Assembly (NCBI RefSeq): GCF_023703775.1
Contig: NZ_CP098514.1
Location: 2,515,998 to 2,579,997, forward strand
Source of the DNA: Haloplanus sp. GDY1
GTDB lineage: Archaea; Halobacteriota; Halobacteria; Halobacteriales; Haloferacaceae
Length of the DNA stretch: 64,000 nt
Direction: 5' to 3'
The position numbers and the translations under genes are program-made. This document shows, one piece after another, positions 33,259-41,984 of the stretch. The notes below the pieces were generated by a model. That model was not told the DNA's origin and did not search any database. It saw only the letters and a program-made list of their open reading frames with translations. Numbering within the stretch: position 1 is the first letter of the stretch; each line of letters starts with the position of its first letter.

Positions 33259-34314
33259 ATGACGTACGACATCGCGCTCGTCCCCGGCGACGGCATCGGC
33301 CCGGCGGTCGTCGACGCGGCCCTGCCGGTCCTCTCCGCCGCTGCCGACGCTCACGGCTTCGACGTCGAAACCACGCGCCACGACTGGGGCACCGAACGCT
33401 ACCTGTCGGCGGGCGCGATGATGCCCGATGACGGCCTGGACCGGTTGGCCGACTCGGACGCCATCCTCCTCGGCTCGGTCGGTCACCCCGAGGTCCCCGA
33501 CCACGTCACGCTGAACGGGCTCCTCCTCCCGATCCGCAAAGGGTTCGATCAGACGATCTGTAAGCGCCCGGCGGTGCTGTTCGACGGCGTGCGGAGTCCG
33601 CTCCGGGGCTACGAGGGCGGCGACATCGACATCCTCGTCTTCCGCGAGAACACCGAGGGGGAGTACGCGGACGTGGGCGGGCGCGAACATCTCGGCTTCG
33701 AGAACGAGGTGGCGGTTCAGAGCGCCGTCTACACCCGTCGCAGCACCGAGCGCATCGTCCGGGCGGCCTTCGAGGCGGCCAGCGAGCGCGCGGGCCACCT
33801 GACGAACGTCACCAAGTCGAACGCGCAGGCCCACGGGATGGTGTTCTGGGACGACGTCGTCGCGGAGGTGAGCGAGGAGTACCCCGACGTGACGGTCGAA
33901 CGGTTGCTGGTCGACGCCGCGAGCATGGACCTGATCCGCCGCCCCGACGAGTTCGACGTGATCGTCTGTTCGAACCTCTTCGGCGACATCCTCACCGACG
34001 TCGGGGCCATCGTCACCGGAAGCATGGGCCTGGCGCCCTCCGCGAACGTCGACCCCGGCCGCGACCACCCGTCGATGTTCGAACCCGTCCACGGCAGCGC
34101 CTTCGACATCGTGGGCGAGGGGGTCGCCAACCCGCTGGCGACGGTGCTCTCGGGGTCGCTCATGTTCGAGCACCTCGGCGAGGAGGCGGCCGCGTCGGCG
34201 CTGTGGGACGCCGTCGCCGCGCAGTTGGCGGACGAGGGGGCACCCCGGACGCCGGACCTCGGCGGCGAGTCGACCACCGAAGCGGTCGCCGCAGACCTGC
34301 GCGAGCGACTGTGA
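33259..34314 (+). CDS. Isocitrate/isopropylmalate-family dehydrogenase, malate/tartrate type
   Basis: This 351-residue NAD-dependent beta-decarboxylating dehydrogenase has the family blocks VPGDGIGPAVVDAA, ILVFRENTEGEYADVGGR, TRRSTERIVRAAFE, TNVTKSNAQAHGMVFWDD, the metal Asp in SNLFGDILTDVGA and the C-terminal FEPVHGSAFDIVG. The segment GHPEVPDHVTLNGLLLPIRKGFDQTICKRPAVLF fits the D-malate/tartrate dehydrogenase branch better than LeuB or Icd. Likely product from D-malate would be pyruvate and CO2; substrate is inferred. The ATG at 33259 is chosen because it starts the canonical MTYDIALVPGDGIG. It lies 1.7 kb before ppc. Confidence 0.85.
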   Translation: MTYDIALVPGDGIGPAVVDAALPVLSAAADAHGFDVETTRHDWGTERYLSAGAMMPDDGLDRLADSDAILLGSVGHPEVPDHVTLNGLLLPIRKGFDQTICKRPAVLFDGVRSPLRGYEGGDIDILVFRENTEGEYADVGGREHLGFENEVAVQSAVYTRRSTERIVRAAFEAASERAGHLTNVTKSNAQAHGMVFWDDVVAEVSEEYPDVTVERLLVDAASMDLIRRPDEFDVIVCSNLFGDILTDVGAIVTGSMGLAPSANVDPGRDHPSMFEPVHGSAFDIVGEGVANPLATVLSGSLMFEHLGEEAAASALWDAVAAQLADEGAPRTPDLGGESTTEAVAADLRERL

Positions 34315-34318
34315 GCCG

Positions 34319-35074
34319 TCAGGTGCCGCCGGGGCCGCCGTCTGCGGCGGTGCCGTCTGCCTCGGGCGGGGCGTAGGTGGTCCGGAGGTAGCCGATCACC
34401 TCGTCGACGGTTTCGGAATCGTAGGTCCAGAACCCGTAGAACGACCCCGGAAGTCGCTCTTCGGCCAGCAGCGCACACTTCATCGCGTCGACGCCGCCGC
34501 CGTCGTAGGCGACGAACCACGAGTCGCTGATCTCCGTCTCCGTCGAGAGGTGCAGTTCCACCTGTCCGAGGTCGTCGAGTTCGTCGTGGCCGTCGGGGGT
34601 CGCGTAGACGTGGACGTCGAGGCTGCCGCGGTCGGCGAGATGTTCGTACACGTCGGCCTGGGAGGCGAAGCGGGCGCATGTCTGGAATCCGGCGTGGAGT
34701 TCGCCGGCCGCGCCCCGCCAGGCCCGGTCCTCGATCTCCTTCGAGGCGGCCACCATCCGCTCGGTGTCGTAGGAGGTAAAGAGCGTCTCGTCGAGTTCGT
34801 CGAGTACCGTCTCGTACGTCTCGCGGGTGAAGTCCGGCGCGACGCCCGTCGTCGGCCCGAGGACGTCGCTCACGTCGATGGCGGCGAGAAACTCCTCGTC
34901 GCGGCTCAACACCGCGTAGTTGCGGGGGCCGGCGTTGCTCTCGGCCCGGTCGATGGTGAGGTTGCGGTCGGCGAAGTGTTCGCGGAGCGCCGTCGCCACG
35001 CCGGCCTCCGGGTTGAACACGGTCAGCGTCTTCTCCTCCGCCTCGACCGCGGCGATGAGTTCGAACAGCCCCAT
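34319..35074 (-). CDS. DICT sensory domain protein
   Basis: This 251-residue soluble protein has the haloarchaeal DICT-domain pattern: MGLFELIAAVEAEEKTLTVFN at the start, NYAVLSRDEEFLAAID near 65-80, a central FTSYDTERMVAASKEIEDRAWR, and SFYGFWTYDSETVDEVIGYLR near the C-terminus. DICT domains are found fused to signalling modules and are thought to sense light or other small signals, but here the domain is alone. Its stop lies four bases from the convergent dehydrogenase stop. A divergent promoter region (35075-35179) separates it from nucS. Confidence 0.85.
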   Translation of the reverse strand: MGLFELIAAVEAEEKTLTVFNPEAGVATALREHFADRNLTIDRAESNAGPRNYAVLSRDEEFLAAIDVSDVLGPTTGVAPDFTRETYETVLDELDETLFTSYDTERMVAASKEIEDRAWRGAAGELHAGFQTCARFASQADVYEHLADRGSLDVHVYATPDGHDELDDLGQVELHLSTETEISDSWFVAYDGGGVDAMKCALLAEERLPGSFYGFWTYDSETVDEVIGYLRTTYAPPEADGTAADGGPGGT

Positions 35075-35179
35075 TCGCCCGTGTAGAGGGGCGGGCGCTA
35101 TTTGTGCTTTTATGCCGGGGGACCGCGGAGCGGGCGACGCGCCCCTTTTGTACGGCGACGGCGTACGGCCGCCGAACGG

Positions 35180-35926
35180 ATGACGGTCACCACCCTCCAC
35201 CGCCCGGCCCACCGGGATGCGCTCACCCACCTCGAAGACGCGTTCCGGCGCGGCGACCTGATCACCGTCTTCGGGCGGTGTACCGTCGAGTACGACGGCC
35301 GGGCGTCGAGCAGTCTCGGCCCGGGTGAGCGCCTCCTCCTGCTCAAACCCGACGGCTCGGCGCTCGTCCACACCGACGAGCAGCGCACGCCGGTGAACTG
35401 GCAACCCCCGGGCTGCGATCACTTCGCGAGCGTCCGCGACGGCCGCCTGCGGGTGCGGAGCGTCCGCCGGTCGCCCGAGGAACTCCTCGACGTCCGCTTC
35501 GACTGGGTCCACCACCTCGCCGCCTACGACGTGACCGATCCCGACGACCTCGACCTGCAGGGCAGCGAGGCCGACCTCAAGGAGTACGTCGTGGCCAACC
35601 CCGAGCGGATCGATCCCGGGTTCGAGCCCCTGGCGACCGAGCGGGAAACCGACGCCGGCCCGATGGACGTCTTCGGCGAGGACGAGGCGGGACGGCCCGT
35701 CGCCGTCGAGTTGAAGCGGCGGCGGGTGGGGCCGGACGCCGTCGGCCAACTCCGCCGCTACGTCGACGCCCTCGAACGCGAACTCGGCGACGGCACGGCG
35801 ATCCGTGGCATCCTCGTCGCGCCCTCGGTCACCGACCGCGCGGCGACGCTGCTGGAGCGCGACGGCCTGGAGTTCGTCGCCCTCGATCCGGCGACCGGGC
35901 GGCCGCCGGACGACGCCGACGCGTGA
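35180..35926 (+). CDS. nucS: Endonuclease NucS
   Basis: This 248-residue protein is the NucS/EndoMS nuclease, which cuts mismatched or branched DNA in archaea and actinobacteria. The N-terminal DNA-binding half has FGRCTVEYDGRASSSLGPGERLLLLKPDGS and VNWQPPG; the C-terminal PD-(D/E)xK nuclease has GSEADLKEYV, DVFGEDEAGRPVAVELKRRR (catalytic Asp and ELK) and VGQLRRYVD. The ATG at 35180 is preferred over an upstream in-frame ATG because a TATA-like cttttgtac lies at 35148-35156. It coexists with MutS/MutL in this genome. Confidence 0.95.
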   Translation: MTVTTLHRPAHRDALTHLEDAFRRGDLITVFGRCTVEYDGRASSSLGPGERLLLLKPDGSALVHTDEQRTPVNWQPPGCDHFASVRDGRLRVRSVRRSPEELLDVRFDWVHHLAAYDVTDPDDLDLQGSEADLKEYVVANPERIDPGFEPLATERETDAGPMDVFGEDEAGRPVAVELKRRRVGPDAVGQLRRYVDALERELGDGTAIRGILVAPSVTDRAATLLERDGLEFVALDPATGRPPDDADA

Positions 35927-36003
35927 TCGGGCGGACCGTGCCGAAACCTCCCTCATCGATCATCCACATCCGCCGGCTCGCCCGCCAGCTCTGCGTCATC
36001 CCG

Positions 36004-36012
36004 GCGTTTAAT
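36004..36012 (+). promoter_or_regulatory. TATA box of ppc
   Basis: The element gcgtttaat lies 27-35 bases before the ATG at 36039. An in-frame GTG at 36015 would fall between the TATA box and the expected transcription start, which decides the start codon in favour of 36039. Confidence 0.65.
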
Positions 36013-36038
36013 GTGTGTGGTCACGGTACCCACGATCA

Positions 36039-38732
36039 ATGGATCTCCACCACCGAACCGTCCGACAGGACGTCCGGGAACTGGGCGAACTCCTCGGCGA
36101 CGTACTGGAGGCGCAGTCCTCCACGCAGGCGTTCGAGGCGGTCGAAGACCTCCGCACTGCGGCCATCGACTACCGCGACGGCAGCCTCCCGTCGCGCGAA
36201 CCGCTGCGAACGACGCTCGGCTCGCTCGACTCCGAACTGGAGGGGGCGGCCGCGCGGGCCTTCACGGCCTACTTCGAACTCATCAACCTCGCCGAGGAGC
36301 GCGAGCGGGTGCGTGCCATCCGCCGGAGTTCCCAGTCGGGTGGCCTGTCGGACAGCCCGCAGGCGACGGTCGCCTCGCTCGTCGAGGACGACGTCGACGC
36401 CGAGACGGTCCAGCGGGTCCTCGACGACGTGCTCATCCAGCCCACCTTCACCGCGCACCCGACCGAGGCACACCGGAAGACGATCAAGGCGAAGCTCCGG
36501 ACGATCACGACCCTCCTCGAGGGGCTGGACGAGCGGCGGCTGACCGACGCCGAGCGCCGGAGCTCCTGGGACCAGCTCGAGGCCGAGGTGACGAGCCTGT
36601 GGCAGACCCCGCAGGTCCGCGACCGGGCTCCGGAGCCCGAAGACGAGGCGCGCAACGTGCAGTGGTATCTGGAGAACACGCTCTTCGACGTCGTTGGCGA
36701 CGTGTACGCCGAACTGGAGGAGGTGCTCGCCGACTCGTATCCGGAGGTTGACGTGCCCAAACTCTTCGAGTTCCGGTCGTGGGCGGGGAGCGACCGCGAC
36801 GGCAACCCCTCCGTGACCGTCGACGTGACAAGCGAGACCCTGGAGCGCCAGCGCTCGGTCGTCGTCTCGAAGTACCGCGACGAGCTGAAGCGGCTCTCGG
36901 GCATCCTCAGCCAGGACGCCGCCTGGATCACGCCCGGCGAGCGCTTCGAGGAGTCGCTGGTCGCCGACCGCGGGCGCTTCCCCGACGTGGCGAGCGAGGC
37001 CCAGGAGCGCTATCCCCACGAACTCTACCGGCAGAAGCTGAAGCTGATGCGCGAGCGGCTGGAGCGGATCGGCGACGTGCGCCCCGGCGGCTACGCCGAG
37101 GCCGCGGAACTGATCGACGACCTGGAGGCCATCGACGAGAGTCTGCGGCTGAACGACGCCGCCTCCATCGCCGACGCCTACGTCGAACCCCTGATCCGGA
37201 AGGTGGACACGTTCGGCTTCGCGCTCGCGAGCCTCGACCTGCGCGACCACCAGCAGAACCACACCGAGACGGTCGGCGAGTTGCTGGAAGGGCAGGGCGT
37301 GGAGTACCGCGGCCGCGACGAGGAGGGGCGGATCGAGGCCCTCACCGAGGCGATCATGCAGGACGCCGACGTGGTCGACCTCTCGAACCCGGGCGACGTG
37401 AGCGACACGGCCGAGCGCGTCTGCGAGCGGTTCGAGGCGCTCCGGCGCTGGCAACGGGAGTACGGCGCCGACGCCATCGACACCTACTGCATCAGCATGA
37501 CCGAGGAGCCGAGCCACGTCCTCGAGGTCCTCTTTCTCGCCGATCAGGCGGGCGTGGTCGACCTGCCGGGATACAGCGGCCTCGACGTGGTGCCCCTGCT
37601 GGAGACCGAGAGCGCCCTCGACGGCGCCCGGCGCATCATGGGGACGCTGTTCGAGAACGAGGCGTACGCCGCCGCGCTCGACTGTCGGGACGACACCCAG
37701 GAGATCATGCTGGGCTACTCCGACTCGAACAAGGAGAACGGCTTCCTGGCGGCCAACTGGGACCTCTACCGGAACCAGCGACGCCTCGCGCGCATCACCG
37801 ACGAGTTCGGCGTCACGATGCGCCTGTTCCACGGGCGGGGCGGCTCCATCTCCCGGGGCGGCGGCCCGATGCACGAGGCGATGTTGGCGCTGCCCGTCGA
37901 GACGGTCACCGGCGAGATCAAGTTCACCGAGCAGGGCGAGGCCATCGCGGAGAAGTACGGCAACCCGCGGATCGCCGAGCGCAACCTCGAACGGATGCTG
38001 GACGCACAGATGCGCGCGCGCCGGCAGTCGCTCGACGGTCCGGTCAAGCCGACGCCCGACGCTTGGACCGAGGCGATGGAGACGATGGCGACGGCCGCGA
38101 GGGAGGCGTATCAGGACCTCCTCGAAACCGACGGGTTCATCCCCTACTTCGAGACCGCGACGCCGATCACGGTCATCGAGGACCTCAACCTCGGGTCGCG
38201 ACCGGCGTCCCGGTCCGGCGAGCGTACCGTCGAGGACCTTCGGGCCATCCCGTGGGTGTTCTCGTGGACGCAGTCGCGGTGTATCATCCCGGGGTGGTAC
38301 GGGCTGGCGACGGGCATCGAGGCCTACCTCGACGACGGCGGGTCGGTGGAGACCCTCCGGAAGATGTACGAGCGCTGGCCCTTCTTCAAGACCACCCTCG
38401 ACAACGCCGCGCAGTCGATGGCGCGGACGGACATGGAGATCGCGGAGGTGTACGCGGGGCTGGCGCCCGCGGAGTTGCGCGAGCGCTTCTTCCCGCGGAT
38501 CCGCGGGGAGTACGAACGGGCCACCGAACTCGCCTTGGAGATCTCCGGCCGCGACGACCTGGTGCGGCGGGACTGGCTCCGAGACAGCCTCGACCGCCGC
38601 AACCCCTACGTCGACCCGCTGAACCTGCTGCAGACGCGACTGCTGGCCCGCGACGACCGGACGCCCTCGGAGGAGCGGACCCTCCGGCTGACGGTCAAGG
38701 GCATCGCGGCGGGGATGAAGAGTACGGGATAG
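36039..38732 (+). CDS. ppc: Phosphoenolpyruvate carboxylase
   Basis: This 897-residue enzyme adds bicarbonate to phosphoenolpyruvate to make oxaloacetate. It is the long bacterial type, not the short archaeal PpcA. The catalytic His140 sits in FTAHPTEAHRKT, and the glycine loop near 597-610 reads FHGRGGSISRGGGP, with Ser where Gly is usual (GRGGS-I-G-RGG). Also visible are GYSDSNKENG and SWTQSRCIIPGWYGLATG. The start is set by the TATA box at 36004-36012. Its substrate bicarbonate would be supplied by the DabAB system elsewhere in the window. Regulation by aspartate or acetyl-CoA cannot be judged from sequence. Confidence 0.97.
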   Translation: MDLHHRTVRQDVRELGELLGDVLEAQSSTQAFEAVEDLRTAAIDYRDGSLPSREPLRTTLGSLDSELEGAAARAFTAYFELINLAEERERVRAIRRSSQSGGLSDSPQATVASLVEDDVDAETVQRVLDDVLIQPTFTAHPTEAHRKTIKAKLRTITTLLEGLDERRLTDAERRSSWDQLEAEVTSLWQTPQVRDRAPEPEDEARNVQWYLENTLFDVVGDVYAELEEVLADSYPEVDVPKLFEFRSWAGSDRDGNPSVTVDVTSETLERQRSVVVSKYRDELKRLSGILSQDAAWITPGERFEESLVADRGRFPDVASEAQERYPHELYRQKLKLMRERLERIGDVRPGGYAEAAELIDDLEAIDESLRLNDAASIADAYVEPLIRKVDTFGFALASLDLRDHQQNHTETVGELLEGQGVEYRGRDEEGRIEALTEAIMQDADVVDLSNPGDVSDTAERVCERFEALRRWQREYGADAIDTYCISMTEEPSHVLEVLFLADQAGVVDLPGYSGLDVVPLLETESALDGARRIMGTLFENEAYAAALDCRDDTQEIMLGYSDSNKENGFLAANWDLYRNQRRLARITDEFGVTMRLFHGRGGSISRGGGPMHEAMLALPVETVTGEIKFTEQGEAIAEKYGNPRIAERNLERMLDAQMRARRQSLDGPVKPTPDAWTEAMETMATAAREAYQDLLETDGFIPYFETATPITVIEDLNLGSRPASRSGERTVEDLRAIPWVFSWTQSRCIIPGWYGLATGIEAYLDDGGSVETLRKMYERWPFFKTTLDNAAQSMARTDMEIAEVYAGLAPAELRERFFPRIRGEYERATELALEISGRDDLVRRDWLRDSLDRRNPYVDPLNLLQTRLLARDDRTPSEERTLRLTVKGIAAGMKSTG

Positions 38733-38763
38733 GCGCCCGTTGCCGGCGTCGCACGGCATCGAA

Positions 38764-38773
38764 GGCTTTATTC
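38764..38773 (+). promoter_or_regulatory. TATA box of rpl10e
   Basis: The element ggctttattc lies 32-41 bases before the ATG at 38805, consistent with a short leader. Confidence 0.6.
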
Positions 38774-38804
38774 GCCGCCTCGGCTTCGGCTACGACAAGT
38801 AACT

Positions 38805-39335
38805 ATGTCAGATAAACCCGCCTCCATGTACCGGGAGATCAGCAAGCCCCCGTACACGCGACGCGAGTACATCACGGGCATCCCGGGCTCCAAGATCGCA
38901 CAGCACAACATGGGCAACCTCCAGACCGGCCCCGACGACTACCCGGTCCACATCAGCCTCGAAGTCGAGGAGGAGTGCCAGATCCGCCACGGCGCGCTCG
39001 AGGCCTCGCGCCTGTCGGCCAACCGCCGTCTCCTGAAGGAGGTCGGTCAGGAGAACTACAAGATGGTGCTCCGGAAGTTCCCCCACCACGTCATCCGCGA
39101 GAACAAGCAGGCGACGGGCGCGGGCGCGGACCGCGTCTCCGACGGGATGCGACAGGCCTTCGGCAAGCCGGTGGGCACCGCCGCGCGCATCGCCGCCAAC
39201 GAGACGGTGTTCACCTGCTACTGCAACCCCGAGGACGCCGCCACGGTCAAGGACGCCTTCCGGCGCGCGTACAACAAGATCTCGCCGCCCTGCCGCGTCG
39301 TCGTCGAGCAGGGCGAACAGCTGCTCGTCGCCTGA
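38805..39335 (+). CDS. rpl10e: 50S ribosomal protein L10e (L16-type)
   Basis: This 176-residue protein sits near the peptidyl-transferase centre. It starts [23 protein letters not shown], with [49 protein letters not shown] and a C-terminal [17 protein letters not shown]. Length and pattern match archaeal L10e. It is monocistronic, with its own TATA box at 38764-38773. Confidence 0.97.
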   Translation: MSDKPASMYREISKPPYTRREYITGIPGSKIAQHNMGNLQTGPDDYPVHISLEVEEECQIRHGALEASRLSANRRLLKEVGQENYKMVLRKFPHHVIRENKQATGAGADRVSDGMRQAFGKPVGTAARIAANETVFTCYCNPEDAATVKDAFRRAYNKISPPCRVVVEQGEQLLVA

Positions 39336-39389
39336 GCGTCCCCGACGGCCGACCCGCGAACTTTTGTCGCACCCTTCCTCACGAAGCGT

Positions 39390-40256
39390 ATGCTCCGTCT
39401 CGCCGTGACTTCCCGGGCCGAGACCTTCGACCGGCTGTGTGACCCCCTCGCCGACAGGGGGATCGAGGTCGCCCACCTCGACGCGGAGGGGCGGACCGTC
39501 GACCTCTCGACGCCCCCCGCCGGGCGCTTCGACGCCGGCTTCGTCTTCCCTTCGCGCACCCAGGCGGGCGCCGCGCTCTCGGCGCTTCACGACCTCCCCT
39601 GGGTGAACGACCGCGAGGCCGTCCTGACCTCGCGGAACAAGGGCGGCGTCCTCGCGGCGCTCGGCGCCGCGGGCCTCCCGGTCCCGGAGACGACGATGAT
39701 CTCCAGTCCCGTCGACGAGGCGACGGTCGTCGACGCCGCCGCGGACCTCGGGTGGCCGGTCGTGGTCAAACCCAACTCGACGACCCGCGGGACGGGCGTG
39801 GCGAAGGCCGCCGATCCCGACTCGCTGTCCGGCATCGTCGACTACCTCGACCTGGTTCACGACTACCGCGCCACGGGCGACAAGACGTTCCTCCTGCAGG
39901 AGTTCCTCCCCGACGCCCGCGACTACCGGGTGATGGTCGTCGACGGGGCGTACGCGGGCGCGGTCGAGCGACGGCTCCCGGACGCCGGTGGCGGGCCCGA
40001 ACGATGGAAACACAACGTCCACCGGGGCGCCGAGGCGACGGGCGTCGACCTGTCCGACGACCTCCGGAGGCTGGCCGAGCGGACGGCCGCGACGCTCGAC
40101 GTGCCGTATCTGGGGGTGGATCTGCTGGTGACCGAGGACCGGGCGGTCGTCGCTGAGACGAACGCGCGGCCGACGGTCGACGCGGCGACGAAGTACGTGC
40201 CGGACTTCTACGACCGGGTGGCGGCCGTGATTCGGCGGACGGCGGCGTCGGAGTGA
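39390..40256 (+). CDS. RimK-family ATP-grasp ligase
   Basis: This 288-residue protein has the ATP-grasp fold and is similar to RimK/LysX-like amino-acid ligases. The glycine-rich loop is NSTTRGTGVAKA near residue 130, the Lys of VVVKPNS is at 128, and the metal/ATP site is VAETNARPTVDAATK near 255-269. The N-terminal part (DAGFVFPSRTQAGAALSALHD) is the usual Rossmann-like pre-ATP-grasp domain. Ligation targets in this family include glutamate additions to cofactors or proteins; the substrate here is unknown. Its stop is one base from the convergent Hsp20 stop. Confidence 0.87.
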   Translation: MLRLAVTSRAETFDRLCDPLADRGIEVAHLDAEGRTVDLSTPPAGRFDAGFVFPSRTQAGAALSALHDLPWVNDREAVLTSRNKGGVLAALGAAGLPVPETTMISSPVDEATVVDAAADLGWPVVVKPNSTTRGTGVAKAADPDSLSGIVDYLDLVHDYRATGDKTFLLQEFLPDARDYRVMVVDGAYAGAVERRLPDAGGGPERWKHNVHRGAEATGVDLSDDLRRLAERTAATLDVPYLGVDLLVTEDRAVVAETNARPTVDAATKYVPDFYDRVAAVIRRTAASE

Positions 40257-40257
40257 G

Positions 40258-40629
40258 TTACTCGACGTCGATGGCGGCGGAGTCGCCGAGTTTGTCGACC
40301 GTGACCTCGAGGATGCCGTTGTTGAAACTGGCCGAGGCGGAGTGTTCGTCGACGCGGGCGGGGAGGCGGACGCGTTCGTCGTACTCGCGGTGCGGGGAGA
40401 CGGCGCTGATGGTGAGGGTCTTGCCGTCACACTTCAGTTCGATGCCCTCCTTCTCCACGCCCGGGAGGTCGGCGACGAGTCGGATCTGCTCGGCTTCCTC
40501 GTAGACGTCCACGTGGGTCTCGGAGCTGAATCCGGAGCCGTCGCCGACGGGTCCGGTCATCTCGTTCATCATCCGTTCGATCTCGTCGAAAATGTCGCCG
40601 AACGGGTCGTCGCGGTCGTCGCCTCTCAT
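40258..40629 (-). CDS. Hsp20/alpha-crystallin-family small heat shock protein
   Basis: This 123-residue protein has the alpha-crystallin domain: THVDVYEEAEQIRLVADLPGVEKEGIEL, then REYDERVRLPARVDEHSASASFNNGILEVTV with the conserved GILEV motif. The short N-terminal arm (residues 1-35) is acidic; a typical IxI tail is replaced by SAAIDVE. It would bind unfolding proteins under stress. The ATG at 40629 fits a minus-strand TATA-like agtttttgac near 40654-40664. It is divergent from pgk. Confidence 0.92.
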   Translation of the reverse strand: MRGDDRDDPFGDIFDEIERMMNEMTGPVGDGSGFSSETHVDVYEEAEQIRLVADLPGVEKEGIELKCDGKTLTISAVSPHREYDERVRLPARVDEHSASASFNNGILEVTVDKLGDSAAIDVE

Positions 40630-40756
40630 GGGCACCCGTAGGCCACTCCCGGTCAAAAACTTTCTGTCGCCGACACCCACGGCAGCGTGTCACACGGTCG
40701 TTCGGGAGGAATCGCCCGTTTGAAATACTCGTCGCGCCATCGATCCGACGAGGCTC
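40630..40756. promoter_or_regulatory. Divergent hsp20/pgk promoter region
   Basis: TATA-like elements are visible for both directions: agtttttgac on the minus strand (about 40654-40664, 25-35 bases from the hsp20 ATG) and tgaaatactc on the plus strand (40721-40730, 27-36 bases from the pgk ATG). No other conserved element is recognised. Confidence 0.5.
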
Positions 40757-41983
40757 ATGTTCAAGACGCTCGACGACATCGGGTCCGGGAAACGCGTCCT
40801 CGTCCGGTTGGACCTCAACTCGCCGGTCGAGGACGGCATGGTCAGGGACAACCGGCGGTTCGCGCGCCACGCCCGGACCGTTCGGGAACTCGTCGATGCC
40901 GGGCACCGTGTCGTCGTCATGGCGCACCAGGGCCGGCCGGGACGGGACTCCTTCGTCTCGCTCGACCAGCACGCGGAACTCCTGGCGGAGTACGTGGAGA
41001 CCCCCGTCGCGTTCGTCGACGACGTGTACGGTGACTCGGCCATCGCGGCCGTCCGCTCGCTCGACGCCGGCGAGGTACTCATGCTCGAAAACGTCCGGAT
41101 GTGCGACGACGAACTCCCGGAGAAGCCCCCCGAGCAACACGCGGAAAGCGAGTTCGTCCGGTCGCTCGCCCCCGAGTTCGACTGCTACGTCGACGACGCC
41201 TACTCGGCGGCCCACCGCGCCCACGCCTCGCTCGTGGGCTTTCCGCTCGTCCTCCCCGCCTACGCCGGACGCGTCATGCAGTCGGAGTACGAGGCCAACA
41301 CCAGCATCGCCAACCGGGAGTTCGACGGCCCCGTGACGATGGTGCTCGGCGGCGCCAAGGCCACGGACGTCATCGACGTGATGTCCGCGCTCGACGAGGC
41401 CGTCGACCACTACCTGCTCGGCGGCATCGTTGGCGAACTCTTCCTGCGTGCCGCGGGCTACGACGTCGGCTACGACGTCGGGGGCACCGAACTGTACGAC
41501 CACCAGTGGGCGGACAACGAGGAACGCATCCGCGAACTCCTCGCGGAGCGGGGCGACCGCATCCACCTCCCCTTCGATCTGGCGTACGAACGCGACGGCG
41601 AGCGGGCTGAAGTCCCCGTCGAAGACGTCGAGAAGGACCAGCCGCTGCTCGACGTGGGCTCGCTCACCGTCGGGCGCTACGGCGGCGTCATCGAGGACTC
41701 GGCGGCCGTCTTCGTCAAGGGTGCCCTCGGGGTGTTCGAGGACGAGCGCTTCGCCGACGGGACGGTCGGCATCCTCGAATCCATCGCCTCCTCGGACTGC
41801 TTTTCGGTCGTCGGCGGCGGCGACACCTCCCGCGCGATCGAACTCTACGGGCTGAACGAGGAGTACTTCTCACACGTCTCCATCGCCGGCGGCGCCTACG
41901 TCCGGGCGCTCACCGGCCAGTCGCTTCCGGCCGTCGAGGTGCTGTGCGAGAGCGCGATGGAGTACGAGTCGGTCTCCGAGTGA
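40757..41983 (+). CDS. pgk: Phosphoglycerate kinase
   Basis: This 408-residue enzyme interconverts 1,3-bisphosphoglycerate and 3-phosphoglycerate with ADP/ATP. Visible blocks are VLVRLDLNSPVEDG near residue 14 (substrate arginines), MAHQGRPGRD near 55, ENVRMCDDE near 113, VTMVLGGAKATDVIDVM near 195 and the C-terminal SVVGGGDTSRAIE. The TATA box at 40721-40730 supports the ATG at 40757. It is convergent with gap; the stops are one base apart. Confidence 0.97.
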   Translation: MFKTLDDIGSGKRVLVRLDLNSPVEDGMVRDNRRFARHARTVRELVDAGHRVVVMAHQGRPGRDSFVSLDQHAELLAEYVETPVAFVDDVYGDSAIAAVRSLDAGEVLMLENVRMCDDELPEKPPEQHAESEFVRSLAPEFDCYVDDAYSAAHRAHASLVGFPLVLPAYAGRVMQSEYEANTSIANREFDGPVTMVLGGAKATDVIDVMSALDEAVDHYLLGGIVGELFLRAAGYDVGYDVGGTELYDHQWADNEERIRELLAERGDRIHLPFDLAYERDGERAEVPVEDVEKDQPLLDVGSLTVGRYGGVIEDSAAVFVKGALGVFEDERFADGTVGILESIASSDCFSVVGGGDTSRAIELYGLNEEYFSHVSIAGGAYVRALTGQSLPAVEVLCESAMEYESVSE

Positions 41984-41984
41984 C

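Noticed and set aside
36015-36038. GTG at 36015 as ppc start
   Set aside because: It lies just after the TATA box at 36004-36012, before any expected transcription start; the ATG at 36039 fits better.
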